Source: Pseudonocardia sp. CNS-139
GTDB taxonomy: Bacteria > Actinomycetota > Actinomycetes > Mycobacteriales > Pseudonocardiaceae
DNA length: 64,000 nucleotides
NCBI GenBank assembly: GCA_001942415.1
Contig: MKJX01000111.1
Location: 124,001 to 188,000, forward strand
Direction: 5' to 3'
Shown here: in pieces, positions 49,597 through 58,235 of the stretch
Numbering within the stretch: the first letter of the stretch is position 1
Layout: each line of letters begins with the position of its first letter
Position numbers and translations under genes: made by a program
Notes under the pieces: model-generated
Databases searched by the model: none
The model's input: only the letters and a program-made list of their open reading frames with translations
What the model was told of the DNA's origin: nothing

Positions 49597-50449
49597 TCAG
49601 GCCGGGGCCTGCACGGGCTCCGGCCGGACGGCTCCGGTCCAGTGCATCGCCGCGATGGCGCCGCCGTCGACGAGCAGGTCGCTCCCGGTGACGTACGACG
49701 CCGCGGCGGAGCTGAGGAAGGCCACGGCGTCGGCGATGTCCTCGACGGAACCGACGCGGGGGACGGCCTGGCCGGCGATGATGCTGCGCAGGAACGCCTG
49801 TTGCGGGCCGTCGAGCTCCTCGCGGCTCATCGGCGTGCTGATGATGCCGGGGCTGACCGAGTTGACCCGGGCGCTCGCGCCCCGTACTCCGGCGCCGCGG
49901 CCTGGACCCGGACCTGCACGCCGCGCTTGGCGATGTCGTAGGCCGTGCTCGGGTCGATGCCGTCCATCCGCAGCTCGGGCGCGGCGGCCAGCCGGTCGGG
50001 CGGGGTGGTCGCCATGACCCGTTCGAGCGCCGGATCCACCCGGCTCTTGTGGCCGGCCATGCTGGCGATGCAGGTCACGGCGGTGCCCGGGCCCGCCAGG
50101 GGCAGGAACTCCGCCAGCACGTGCGCGGTTCCGACCAGGTTGACGCGCACGATCAGCTCCGGCGTGCCTGTGTGGGCGAGATCCCGGCGGTGTGCACGAG
50201 CGCGGCGAGCCGGCCGAGCCGCCGGGATGCGTCGGCGACGGCGGCGATGCCGGCTCCGTCGCCGACGTCCACGCCGACCGTCTGCACCCGATGGCCCTCC
50301 GCCGAGAGCCGGCCGGCCGCCTCGTCGAGCCGCTCGGCCGAGCGGTCGGCGAGCAGGACCAGCCGTCCCGCGGCGAGCCGGCGGCCTGCGGCGACGCCCA
50401 TCGCCCCGGACCCGATGACAACCACCACCGACTCCGATGACCCCACCAT
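49597..50449 (-). CDS. SDR-family oxidoreductase with GxGxxG-type cofactor loop (two frameshifts)
   Basis: ATG 50449. The N-terminus is VVVIGSGAMGVAAGRRLA, which resembles a plain Rossmann GxGxxG rather than the usual SDR TGxxxGIG. Later blocks are SDR-like: HTAGISP, after a shift near 50170 IASMAGHKS and YDIAK (catalytic Tyr/Lys), and after a shift near 49885 VNSVSPGIISTPM and DLLVDGGAI. About 283 residues. It is upstream of the YtcJ-like gene on the same strand and divergent from the 50533 dehydrogenase. Confidence 0.8.
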
Positions 50450-50469
50450 GGATGCCTCCGACTCCGCCT

Positions 50470-50499
50470 GTGTGACACGATGTTACGCAGATCGTGACA
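50470..50499. promoter_or_regulatory. GTGTGACAC operator-like site in a divergent promoter
   Basis: GTGTGACAC at 50470-50478 is an exact motif copy; CGTGACAT at 50493-50500 repeats GTGACA 22 bp further on. The element lies 21 bp from the SDR start and 55 bp from the dehydrogenase start. Confidence 0.5.
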
Positions 50500-50532
50500 T
50501 AGACGTGCTCGGTGCGGGAAGGACGGAGGCGT

Positions 50533-51381
50533 GTGAACGGACCTGACCAGTGGGGAGCGGTCCCGGTCGGATTCCTCGGTGCCGGCCGCATGGGCGGACC
50601 GATGGTCGAGCGGTTGCTCGCCGCCGGGCATCCCGTCCACCTCCACGCCCGCCGGCCGGAGGTGCGTGCGCGGTTCGCGGCCCTCGGCGCGACCGTGACC
50701 GACGACCCGCACGCCGCCGTGCGGCCCGCCGCCGTCGTGCTGGTGTGCCTCTACTCCGACGCCCAGCTCCGCGAGGTCGCGCTGACCGGCGGGCTCGTGT
50801 CGTCGATGTCCCCCGGATCGGTGCTCGCCGTGCACGTCACCGCCGACCCGGCGACCGTGACCGACCTCGTGGACGCCGGTCGTTCCCGGGGGGTCGAGGT
50901 CGTGGACGCCCCGGTGAGCGGCACGGCGGCCGACATCCGCGGCGGCCGCCTCACGGTTCTCCTCGGCGGGGAGGGCCCGGCCGCGGACCGGGTCGCCGGT
51001 GTCGTGGCGGCCTACGCCGGGCAGGTCGTCCGGACGGGTCCGGTCGGGTCGGCCCAGCAGGTCAAGCTGCTCAACAACGTCGTCTTCACCGCCCACGTCC
51101 AGCTGCTGCTCGAAGCCGTCGCGGCGGCCGAGTCGATGGGGGTGCCGGCGACGGTCCTCAGCCGCGCCTTCGCGGCGTGCAGCGCGCGCAGCGCGGCGGC
51201 CGAGGGCGTCTGCGCCGTCGGCCCGGTGGAGTACGCACGCCGGGTGGCGCCGTTCCTGGAGAAGGACCTGCGCACGGCTGCCGCCACCGCGTCCGCCCTC
51301 GGCGTCGACCTGTCGCGCCTGCTCGCGGCGACGCGTCTCGGCCCTCTCGACCTCCGGCCCGGGACGACGGCGTCGACCTGA
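50533..51381 (+). CDS. NAD(P)-binding beta-hydroxyacid dehydrogenase (3-hydroxyisobutyrate dehydrogenase-like)
   Basis: GTG 50533 follows GGAGG; an upstream GTG at 50512 is less likely. The N-terminal fold is VGFLGAGRMGGPMVERLL; the substrate loop VVDAPVSGTAADIRGG and the catalytic-Lys region VKLLNNVVFTAH match the family (GxxGxGxxxKxxxN). 282 residues, intact. It should oxidise a beta-hydroxy acid or reduce an imine; imine reductases share this fold but normally lack the Lys, which is present here. Confidence 0.88.
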   Translation: MNGPDQWGAVPVGFLGAGRMGGPMVERLLAAGHPVHLHARRPEVRARFAALGATVTDDPHAAVRPAAVVLVCLYSDAQLREVALTGGLVSSMSPGSVLAVHVTADPATVTDLVDAGRSRGVEVVDAPVSGTAADIRGGRLTVLLGGEGPAADRVAGVVAAYAGQVVRTGPVGSAQQVKLLNNVVFTAHVQLLLEAVAAAESMGVPATVLSRAFAACSARSAAAEGVCAVGPVEYARRVAPFLEKDLRTAAATASALGVDLSRLLAATRLGPLDLRPGTTAST

Positions 51382-51396
51382 CCGCGCTAGTGTTCG

Positions 51397-51410
51397 ACTA
51401 ACCAGTTAGT
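51397..51410. promoter_or_regulatory. ACTAAC-CA-GTTAGT palindromic operator
   Basis: A perfect 6-bp inverted repeat around CA, 20 bp before the SnoaL-like start. The arm AGTTAGT also occurs in the operator at 57340-57363, next to a TetR gene. Confidence 0.5.
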
Positions 51411-51430
51411 TGTCTCGTCAGGAGAACACG

Positions 51431-51901
51431 GTGACCGAACACGGGAACGGGGCCGCCGGCCCACCGGCAGACGTGGTGCGGCGCTTCATCGACGAGGTGA
51501 TCAACGGCGGGAACCTCGAACTGATCGACGCGCTGTGGCACGACGACCTCGTCTGGGAGGGCGGCAGCCTCGGCGAGCGCCACGGCATCACCGAGTTCAA
51601 ACAGATGATGGGCGCGGGCGGCGGGAGCACCCGGTGGATCGGGCTGCACCTCACGGTGCACGGCGTCGTCGAGCACGGCGACACGGTCGTCGTGCAGTTC
51701 ACCAACAGCGGGCAGCGCGCCGGGCGGCTGTTCGGCGTCCTCCCCTTCACCAGCAGGCGCGGGTCCTGGAACGGGGTGGGCGTCTACCGGGTCCGGGAGG
51801 GCAAGATCGCCTCCGGCTGGTTCGTGGAGGACGTCGTCGCGATGCTGCGGAGCCTCGGGCCGCGCGGTGCGCTCGACATGGTCACCTCGGGCCGGGGCTG
51901 A
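51431..51901 (+). CDS. SnoaL/NTF2-like protein
   Basis: An intact 156-residue cone-fold protein from GTG 51431 (AGGAG 6 bases upstream). RRFIDEVINGGNLELIDALW starts the SnoaL-like domain and IGLHLTVHGVVEHGDTVVV continues it. The family holds polyketide cyclases, hydratases and isomerases as well as binding proteins. The sequence is clearly related to the C-terminal domain of the SDR fusion at 53917 (shared FIDEV.NGG, LWHDDL, GGSLGE.HG blocks). No catalytic role can be given. Confidence 0.85.
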   Translation: MTEHGNGAAGPPADVVRRFIDEVINGGNLELIDALWHDDLVWEGGSLGERHGITEFKQMMGAGGGSTRWIGLHLTVHGVVEHGDTVVVQFTNSGQRAGRLFGVLPFTSRRGSWNGVGVYRVREGKIASGWFVEDVVAMLRSLGPRGALDMVTSGRG

Positions 51902-51915
51902 CGGCCGGACGCCGA

Positions 51916-51947
51916 GGAGGGGCCCGGCACGTACCCGGGGCCCCTCC
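51916..51947. terminator. Bidirectional hairpin terminator
   Basis: A perfect 10-bp stem (51916-51925 with 51938-51947) and 12-nt loop between the SnoaL-like gene and the convergent patatin-like gene. Confidence 0.7.
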
Positions 51948-51966
51948 CCGGGATCGCAGCCCTCGG

Positions 51967-52962
51967 TCAGCCGAGGAGCTGCCGGACGGCGGCGGCGGCG
52001 TTCTCGCCGTCCTGCAGACCGAGGTCCACGGCGACGGGGCGCATCGCCGGGTCGAGTGCGTTGGCGGCGACCCGGTTGGCCTCCTCGCTCCCGGTGATCC
52101 GCACGACCTGCAACCCGCCGGCCTGGAGCTCGTCGAGGGCCTTCTCCTCCACGGTGTTCGACAGGTTCGGGGTGGGCATGCCGATGTAGACGACGGCGTC
52201 GAGGTCGAGCTCGTCGACGAGCTGCCGGGAGAAGGAGGTGCGCGGGGCGTCGGTGTAGAAGCCGTCGTTGATCTCGACGACCGGCAGGAAGCCGGGCACG
52301 GCGCTCGACGAGGCCAGTGCGGCCGCGAGCGGCACGCCGTCGGCGGCGCGCCACAGCACGGTCTCGCCGGTCCGGGCGTCGACGCTGGTGATCCGCAGGT
52401 CGCGCTCGGGCCACTCCGGGCCCGGAAGCATCGTCGTGACATAGCCGACGTAGTCCGCGCTCGTGATCGGCAGCTCCGACCGCATCGCCAGCTCGCCGAT
52501 CCGGCGCCCGCGTTCCTCGATCGTCCCCTCGGTCGAGACCAGTGCCGCCATCAGCTCCGGCGGGATCGCCGAGAGCCCGTTCTCCCCGCCGGCCACCGGT
52601 GCTCCCGCACCCTCCCCGCGGCGCTCCTGCTCGACCAGGGCGTCGAGGTCGAGCCCGAGCGTGTAGTACGCGCCGCTGTAGGCGCCGGCCGAGGTGCCCA
52701 CGGCGACGTCGACCTTGTCGGGGGTCAGTCCGGCCGTGTTGTTCAGTGCGTCGAGAACGCCCAGCTGCCAGGCGATGCCGACCTCGCCGCCGCCGCCGAG
52801 GATCACGCCGACGCGGGGCCGGCCGTCCCCCTCGGCGGGCTGCCCGCCCTGCGGAGCGGCCCCGCCGGCGCCGCAGCCGGTGAGCAGGGCGCCGGCGAGC
52901 GCGATGGCCCCGACCGACAGCACGGTGCGGTGGAAGGACGGGCGGAACGCGCGACGGGACAT
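51967..52962 (-). CDS. Patatin-like phospholipase lipoprotein
   Basis: An intact 331-residue protein. ATG 52962 follows GAGGAGG. The signal peptide ends in the lipobox ALLTGC. The oxyanion loop is VILGGGGEVGIAWQLG, the nucleophile elbow VGTSAGAYSGA, and the dyad Asp probably that in FYTDAPRTSF (the usual DGG/DGA is replaced by DAP). Patatin-type enzymes release fatty acids from lipids; here it should act outside the membrane. A TetR operator copy lies 35 bp upstream, so the neighbouring TetR at 53282 probably controls it. Confidence 0.88.
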   Translation of the reverse strand: MSRRAFRPSFHRTVLSVGAIALAGALLTGCGAGGAAPQGGQPAEGDGRPRVGVILGGGGEVGIAWQLGVLDALNNTAGLTPDKVDVAVGTSAGAYSGAYYTLGLDLDALVEQERRGEGAGAPVAGGENGLSAIPPELMAALVSTEGTIEERGRRIGELAMRSELPITSADYVGYVTTMLPGPEWPERDLRITSVDARTGETVLWRAADGVPLAAALASSSAVPGFLPVVEINDGFYTDAPRTSFSRQLVDELDLDAVVYIGMPTPNLSNTVEEKALDELQAGGLQVVRITGSEEANRVAANALDPAMRPVAVDLGLQDGENAAAAVRQLLG

Positions 52963-53281
52963 GTCTACCTCCTCCTCAGCCGCTCGTCCGAGCAGCTGAA
53001 TGAACGTTTAGTCAGAAGATAGGGCAAGGTCGTGACGGACGCAAGGCAGGGCTATGACCTGTGAAGACCGTGATGAAAGCGCCTCGCTTGACGCCGACGG
53101 GCGCCATGGGCCATGCTGAGTGAGCGTTCAGTCAGAAACCCGGCGGCGTCGGAGGAAGATCCGACGCGCTGACGGCGGAGGTGGGACCGGTGATCGAGGC
53201 GAGCCGGCTGCGGCAGCGCGGCGTCCGGTCCCCGGCGCCGTACCGGGCTTCTGGAGTGAACGTTCAGCAGAATGTCGGACC
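52963..53281. promoter_or_regulatory. Divergent control region with three TGAACGTTCA operators
   Basis: This 319-bp gap holds three related sites: AATGAACGTTTAGTCAG (within 52997-53015), AGTGAGCGTTCAGTCAG (53117-53135) and AGTGAACGTTCAGCAGA (53253-53271). TTGACG at 53088 and CATGCT at 53112 could form a promoter for the TetR gene, with the second operator just downstream. No other gene was seen in it. Confidence 0.65.
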
Positions 53282-53844
53282 ATGACACGTGACCCTGACG
53301 CCAAGAAGCAGCGCCTCCTGGAGGCGGCTCTCGACGAGTTCGCCGAGCACGGCATCGGCGGCGCCCGGATCGACCGGCTCGCCAAGCGGGCCGCGTCAGC
53401 CCGGGCCTGGTGTACTCGTTCTTCGCCGGCAAGGAGGAACTGTTCGGGGCCGTCTACGACCGGATCGTCGAGGCCGTCACCCAGGCCATGCCGATCACTC
53501 CTGACGACCTCCCGGGATACGCCGCCGGCCTCTACGACGCGGCCACCGCCAACCCGAAGGTCATGCGTTTCATCCTCTGGTACGCGCTGGAACGCGGCGA
53601 CGACCGGCGGGTCCCGGCGTCGGTGACGGCGTCGATGCAGGACAAGGTCGCCGCCATCGAGGACGCACAGCGCCGCGGGACCGTCACCGACCGGTTCGGC
53701 GCGGGCCAGGTGCTCGCGCTGGTCCTGTCCGTCGCGAACATGTGGCAGATCGAGGGCGACGGCACCCGCAACCTCGTCGCGGTGGCACAGCACCGCGACA
53801 CGATCGTGAGCGCCGTCCGGGTGCTCACCGAACCCGCTCGCTGA
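53282..53844 (+). CDS. TetR-family transcriptional regulator (one frameshift)
   Basis: ATG 53282. The HTH begins RLLEAALDEFAEHGIGGARID; a one-base loss near 53392 (GCCGGCGTC read as GCCGCGTC) breaks it before SPGLVYSFFAGKEELF, the recognition helix and following turn. The C-terminal domain is VMRFILWYALERGDD and later. About 187 residues. Four TGAACGTTCA-type sites surround it, at its own promoter, the patatin-like gene and the SDR-SnoaL gene, which is good evidence for a local repressor. Confidence 0.85.
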
Positions 53845-53885
53845 GGATCTCCGCCGCTCCCGGCGGCAGGCGGCCCCTCCGAGCG

Positions 53886-53904
53886 AAATGAACGTTCACT
53901 CGAC
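53886..53904. promoter_or_regulatory. TGAACGTTCA operator upstream of the SDR-SnoaL fusion
   Basis: AATGAACGTTCACTCGA lies 13 bp before the fusion start and 42 bp after the TetR stop. It matches the three copies at 52997-53271. Confidence 0.65.
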
Positions 53905-53916
53905 TGGGAGGACCTG

Positions 53917-55217
53917 ATGAACGACACACCCCGGGTCTGGTACGTCACCGGCGCCGGCCGCGGTCTCGGCCGCGCGGTGACCGTCGCCGCCCTGACGGCC
54001 GGCGACACGGTGGTCGCCACGGCGCGCGACACCCGCTCGCTGGACGACCTCGCCAGGCGGTACCCCGGGCAGCTGCGGTCGCCGAGGTCGACGTGACCGA
54101 CCCGGACGCCGTGCGCGCCTCGCTCGTGCTGGCCGACGAGGCGGGCGGACCCGACATCGTCGTGAACAACGCGGGGTACGCGAACCTGTCCGCGTTCGAG
54201 GACACCGATCCCGCCGACTTCCGCCGCCAGGTCGAGACCAACTTCTTCGGCGTCGTGAACGTCGTGCAGGCGGCGCTCCCGCTGATGCGGGCCCGCGGTC
54301 GCGGGCACATCGTCAACGTCTCGTCCGTGGGGTCCCGCGTCGGCAACGCCGGCCTCGGCGCCTACCAGGCGGCCAAGTGGGCCGTCAGCGGCCTCAGCGA
54401 GGTGCTCGCCGCGGAGGTCGGGCCGCTCGGCATCAAGGTCACCGCGATCGAACCCGGTGGGATGCGCACCGACTGGGCCGGGTCGTCGATGCACGTGCCG
54501 CCGGCGAGCGAGCCGTACCGGGCGACCGTCGGCGTGCTCGCCGAGCTCTTCGCCGCAGGGGCCGTCGATCCGGTCGGTGAGCCCGACCTCGTCGCCGACG
54601 CCGTCCTGCGCCTCGTCGAGCTCGACGACCCGCCCGTCAGGCTGCTGCTCGGATCCGACGCGCTGGTCGCCGCCCGCACGGCGGCCGAGACGCTCGCCGA
54701 CACCGACCGCCGGTGGGAGGAGCTGTCCCGCTGGACCGACCGCGCCGACGCGACGCCGCAGCAGATCGATCCCCTCGGCGTCACGGCGAAGAGCCCCGAG
54801 AAGGTCGTCCTGCGGTTCATCGACGAGGTCGTCAACGGCGGCGACATCGACCGCGTCGCCGACCTCTGGCACGACGACCTCGCCTGGTACGGCGGGAGCC
54901 TGGGCGAGCACCACGGGCTCGCCGAGTTCGAGTCGTCGCTCCGGGCCGCGGTCGGCGGCGCCTTCACCGGGATGCACCTCACCGTCCACGACACGGTCGT
55001 CGCCGGCGACACCGTCGTGCTGCGGTTCACCAACAGCGGGACGCAGACGGGACCCTTCCTCGGATACCCCGCTTCCGGGAAGCACGCCGCCTGGCTCGGG
55101 ATCGGGATCTACCGCGTCCGCGACGGCAGGATCGCCGAGGCCTGGTTCGGCGAGGACACCCTCGGCATGCTCCAGGAGCTCGGTGTGCTCGCCGGGGGCG
55201 GCCGTGCTGACGTCTGA
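53917..55217 (+). CDS. SDR oxidoreductase fused to a SnoaL/NTF2-like domain (one frameshift)
   Basis: ATG 53917. Residues 1-~275 are a classical SDR: WYVTGAGRGLGRAVTVAAL, a shift near 54080, VVNNAGYANLS, NVSSVGSRVG and YQAAK. Residues ~290-433 form a SnoaL-like domain starting KVVLRFIDEVVNGGDIDRVA, related to the stand-alone gene at 51431. No shift or stop lies at the junction (~54780), so the fusion is real in this sequence. The two parts may do successive reduction and cyclisation/dehydration steps. It overlaps the hydrolase gene by 14 bases. Confidence 0.85.
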
Positions 55218-55959
55218 GTCCCACGGACAGGGCAGTGGTGTCGTCCTCGTGCACGGCACCGGGAGCAGCGCCGCCTTCTGGGCGCCGGTCGTCGACGACC
55301 TGGCGCGCGAGCACACCGTCGTTGTCCCGGATCTCCCCGGGTCCGGCGGCAGCCCGCTGCCGGAGGGGCCGCTGGACCTCGACCAGGTCGCCGACGAGAT
55401 CGTGGCCACCGCCGAGCGGGCCGGGCTCGACCGGTTCGCGCTCGTCGGGATGTCGATGGGCGCCGCCGTCGCGGTGCGGGTCGCCCGGCGGCAGCCGGCA
55501 CGGGTGACGCGGCTCGCGCTGCTCGCCGGGTATGCCGTCCCGCGCGCCGGGCTCCGACTGCGCTTCGACGTGTGGGCCTCCCTGCTCGGCAAGGACGACG
55601 ACGCGGCGGCCAAGCTGCTCGTGACGCTGTCCAGCCCCGACCACATCCTCGGCGCCATGAGCGAGGAGCAGGTGTCCGGCCTGCTCGGCTGGGTGCGGTC
55701 CGGCCAGGCCCCGGGCGTGGCCGCCCAGCTGGAGCTGGCGAGAACGCTGGACGTCCGCCAGGACCTCGGCCACGTCACCGCCCCGACCCTCGTCATGGCA
55801 GGCGACGCGGACCCGTTCGTCGAGCCGTCCCACTCCCTGCAGTTCGTCGCCGGAATCCGGGGAGCCCGCCTGGAGACGGTCCGCGGCGGCGGACACGGGT
55901 TCATCCTCGAACAGCCCGAGCACACCATGACCGTGCTCGTGCCGTTCCCCGACCGGTAG
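55204..55959 (+). CDS. Alpha/beta hydrolase
   Basis: An intact 251-residue hydrolase from GTG 55204: VVLVHGTGSSAAFWAPVV, PDLPGSGGSPLP, nucleophile Ser in LVGMSMGAAVAVRVA, acid Asp in VMAGDADPFVEP and His in GGGHGFILEQPE. It resembles small cytosolic esterases and 3-oxoadipate-enol-lactonase-like enzymes. It is translated with the SDR-SnoaL fusion and probably acts on its product. Confidence 0.88.
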   Translation: MLTSESHGQGSGVVLVHGTGSSAAFWAPVVDDLAREHTVVVPDLPGSGGSPLPEGPLDLDQVADEIVATAERAGLDRFALVGMSMGAAVAVRVARRQPARVTRLALLAGYAVPRAGLRLRFDVWASLLGKDDDAAAKLLVTLSSPDHILGAMSEEQVSGLLGWVRSGQAPGVAAQLELARTLDVRQDLGHVTAPTLVMAGDADPFVEPSHSLQFVAGIRGARLETVRGGGHGFILEQPEHTMTVLVPFPDR

Positions 55960-55968
55960 CTGCCGGGG

Positions 55969-56519
55969 TCAGGCCCGGGCCGGCGCGCGCAGCAGGCTCA
56001 GTAGCGCTCCAGGGCCGCGGCGACGTCGGCGGCCGAGCCGACGAGCCACGTGGTGCCCGCCCCGCCGGCGCCGTGGCGGCCGGGTGCCGTGTACAGGCAC
56101 GAGTCGAGCACGTCGCCGCGGGCAGCCAGGTCGAGCAGCCGCTGCTGCCCGACCGACCCGTTGTGGCTGCCGCGCAGCGGCTCGTGGGCCGAGGCCATCC
56201 GCTCGACCTCGGCCTCGGCGTCGCGCCACGCCTCCTCGGTGCTGTCGCGCACGAGCGTGGTGATCCGCAGTCCGAACTCCAGCGGCGGGTGCTCGCGGCC
56301 GAGCCGCCGTTCGAGGTCGCAGGTGCGGTCGGTGGCGACGGTGAAGGTGTCGGGGCGGCCCCAGCCGGTGCCGATGAGCGCGCCGCCCCAGCCGTGTTCC
56401 TCCGCGGCGCGGGCGAGGGTGACGGAGTAGTCGAGGCTGCCCCAGCCGTCGGTGGTGTCGTCCCCGCGGTGGCCGGGTTGGACGGTGTTGGGGATGTACC
56501 AGAGGAACTCACGGCTCAT
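55969..56519 (-). pseudogene. SsuD-like alkanesulfonate monooxygenase remnant with internal deletions
   Basis: ATG 56519 opens a 173-residue frame. Residues 1-66 match the start of FMNH2-dependent SsuD-type enzymes (YIPNTVQPGHRGD, LIGTGWGRPDTFTVAT). The sequence then jumps to a block that is normally ~120 residues further on (RLGREHPPLEFGLRITTLVR), so the central barrel is missing in frame. A second loss follows ALERY; the family C-terminus (LLSLLRAPARA) is found in another frame, ending at 55969. The barrel cannot fold normally. It is probably a pseudogene, unless the assembly has collapsed. Confidence 0.8.
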
Positions 56520-56649
56520 GAGGGCGACTCTCCCTCGCCCGCGGCGGCGAGCGGAAGGGGGAGATCACGAGCCGGGCTGACGTGTTTCCGCTGGTCCGGA
56601 CAATTTCGAGGGCGTCCCACCCCCTGGTGCACGCTGTGCGGAGACGGCG

Positions 56650-57264
56650 TCACTCCGCCTGGCGAGCCGCCTCGACGACCGCGCGGCCGGCTGCCACGAG
56701 CGTCTCGGCGCCCGGGGCGGGGTCGGTGCCGAGGTAGCCGGCGACCATGGCGCCGTCGCGGAGCATGACCAGCTGGTCCACCGCGGCCGCACGCTCGGTC
56801 AGGCCGAGCTCGGCGAGCAGCTCGTCCAGCATCCCGGCGAACCAGGTCCGGTGCTCGGCGACGGTCTGCCGCACCGGGTGGGCGGGGTCGGGGTACTCCG
56901 CCGCGGCGTTGATGAACGGGCAGCCGCGGAAGCCCGCGGTGCAGCCGGCGTCGACGAGGGACTGCGCGATGGCGACGAGCGTGGCGCCCGGGTCGCCGGC
57001 GTGCTCGGCCCGCATCCGGCCGAAGAAGCCGCGCTCCCACTCCGACCGGCCGCGCAGGTACGCCACCACGAGGTCGTCCTTGGTGGGGAAGTGCCGGTAG
57101 AAGGTGACCTTGCTGACCTCGGCGTCGGCGATGATCCGGTCCGCGCTGACCGCGCGGATGCCCTCGGCGTAGAACCGCGTGTCCGCCGCGGCGAGGATCC
57201 GCGCCCGCACGGGCGGGACGCCCGTGCCCGCTTCGGCCTGCGCCGTGCTTCCCCTCACCGCCAC
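56650..57264 (-). CDS. TetR/AcrR-family transcriptional regulator
   Basis: An intact 204-residue protein from GTG 57264 (GAGGACAG upstream). HTH: RILAAADTRFYAEGIRAVSA through VSKVTFYRHFPTKDDLV. The C-terminal domain has CTAGFRGCPFINAAAEY, a two-cysteine segment common in the YxaF/LmrA-type group. A 24-bp palindrome lies between it and the divergent hydrolase gene. Confidence 0.92.
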   Translation of the reverse strand: MAVRGSTAQAEAGTGVPPVRARILAAADTRFYAEGIRAVSADRIIADAEVSKVTFYRHFPTKDDLVVAYLRGRSEWERGFFGRMRAEHAGDPGATLVAIAQSLVDAGCTAGFRGCPFINAAAEYPDPAHPVRQTVAEHRTWFAGMLDELLAELGLTERAAAVDQLVMLRDGAMVAGYLGTDPAPGAETLVAAGRAVVEAARQAE

Positions 57265-57339
57265 CTGTCCTCTCCCTTGCTTGCCGTCCGTTCGCGCAGA
57301 GGGTAGCCGCCCTTGCGGTCCGGCCGACCCGTGTTAGCT

Positions 57340-57363
57340 TGTAGACGTACTAGTTAGTCTACA
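57340..57363. promoter_or_regulatory. TetR operator TGTAGAC-N10-GTCTACA
   Basis: Seven-bp arms (57340-57346 and 57357-57363) are perfect inverted repeats, with ACTAGT inside. It lies 19 bp before the hydrolase start and 76 bp from the TetR start. Confidence 0.75.
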
Positions 57364-57381
57364 TCGCATCGGAAGGAACCC

Positions 57382-58203
57382 ATGAAGATCGGAACTCGGC
57401 TCCGGACGCTGGCGGCGGCCGTTCTCGGGGTCGCGGCGCTCGGTCTCGGCCTGGGCCTCGGGCCCGCCGCCGCGAGCGCGACCCCGGCGACGCCGGACGA
57501 CCGGGCCGCCCGGCCCACCGTCGTGCTGGTGCACGGCGCCTTCGCCGACGCGAGCGGATGGGACGGCGTGATCGGCAACCTGCGGCGTGCCGGCTACCCG
57601 GTGCTCGCCGTGGCCAACCCGCTGCGCGGCCTCGCGGCGGACTCGGCCTACCTGCGCAGCGTCGTCGACGCCGTGCCCGGCCCCGTGGTGCTGGTCGGCC
57701 ACTCCTACGGCGGCGCGCTCATCACCAACGCCGCGACCGGCGCCCCGAACGTCCGGGCGCTCGTCTACGTGGCCGCGTTCGCCCCGGACCGGGGCGAGAC
57801 CCTCAACCAGTTCTCGGCGCGGTACCCGAGCCAGGTCAACCCGGAGAACCTCGTGGTGCACCCGTACCCGGGCGGCGCCGAGGCGAGCATCAACCCCGCA
57901 CGGTTCCACGAGATCTTCGCCGCCGACCTCTCCCGGTCGGACGCCGCGAACATGGCCGCCCGCCAGCGCCCCGTCGCCGTGGCGTCGTTCGACGAGCCGA
58001 CCGGCGAGCCGGCGTGGAAGACCGTGCCGAGCTGGTACGTGCGGTACAGCCAGGACCGGGCGCTGTCCACGGACGCGCAGCGCTTCTTCGCCGACCGCAT
58101 CGGCGCGCACACCGTCGAGATCCGCGCCTCGCACGCCGGGTTCGTCTCGCAGGCCGACCGCACCGCACAGGTGATCGAGTCCGCCGCCCGGGCCACCCGC
58201 TGA
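57382..58203 (+). CDS. Secreted alpha/beta hydrolase
   Basis: An intact 273-residue protein. ATG 57382 follows GGAAGGA. A Sec-type signal peptide (basic start, LAAAVLGVAALGLGLGLG, then ASATPA) leads to a lipase/esterase-like core: VVLVHGAFADASGW, nucleophile Ser in [15 protein letters not shown], and His near RASHAGFVSQ. It resembles the cytosolic esterase at 42996. It is the first gene of a TetR-controlled pair with the Ohr-like gene. Confidence 0.9.
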   Translation: MKIGTRLRTLAAAVLGVAALGLGLGLGPAAASATPATPDDRAARPTVVLVHGAFADASGWDGVIGNLRRAGYPVLAVANPLRGLAADSAYLRSVVDAVPGPVVLVGHSYGGALITNAATGAPNVRALVYVAAFAPDRGETLNQFSARYPSQVNPENLVVHPYPGGAEASINPARFHEIFAADLSRSDAANMAARQRPVAVASFDEPTGEPAWKTVPSWYVRYSQDRALSTDAQRFFADRIGAHTVEIRASHAGFVSQADRTAQVIESAARATR

Positions 58204-58235
58204 CCGCCGACAACCGGCAGGAACAGGAGAAGACC

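Noticed and set aside
50512..50532. An earlier GTG start (50512) for the 3-hydroxyisobutyrate-dehydrogenase-like gene
   Set aside because: GTG 50533 has GGAGG directly upstream, and the extra residues (MREGRRR) have no family support.
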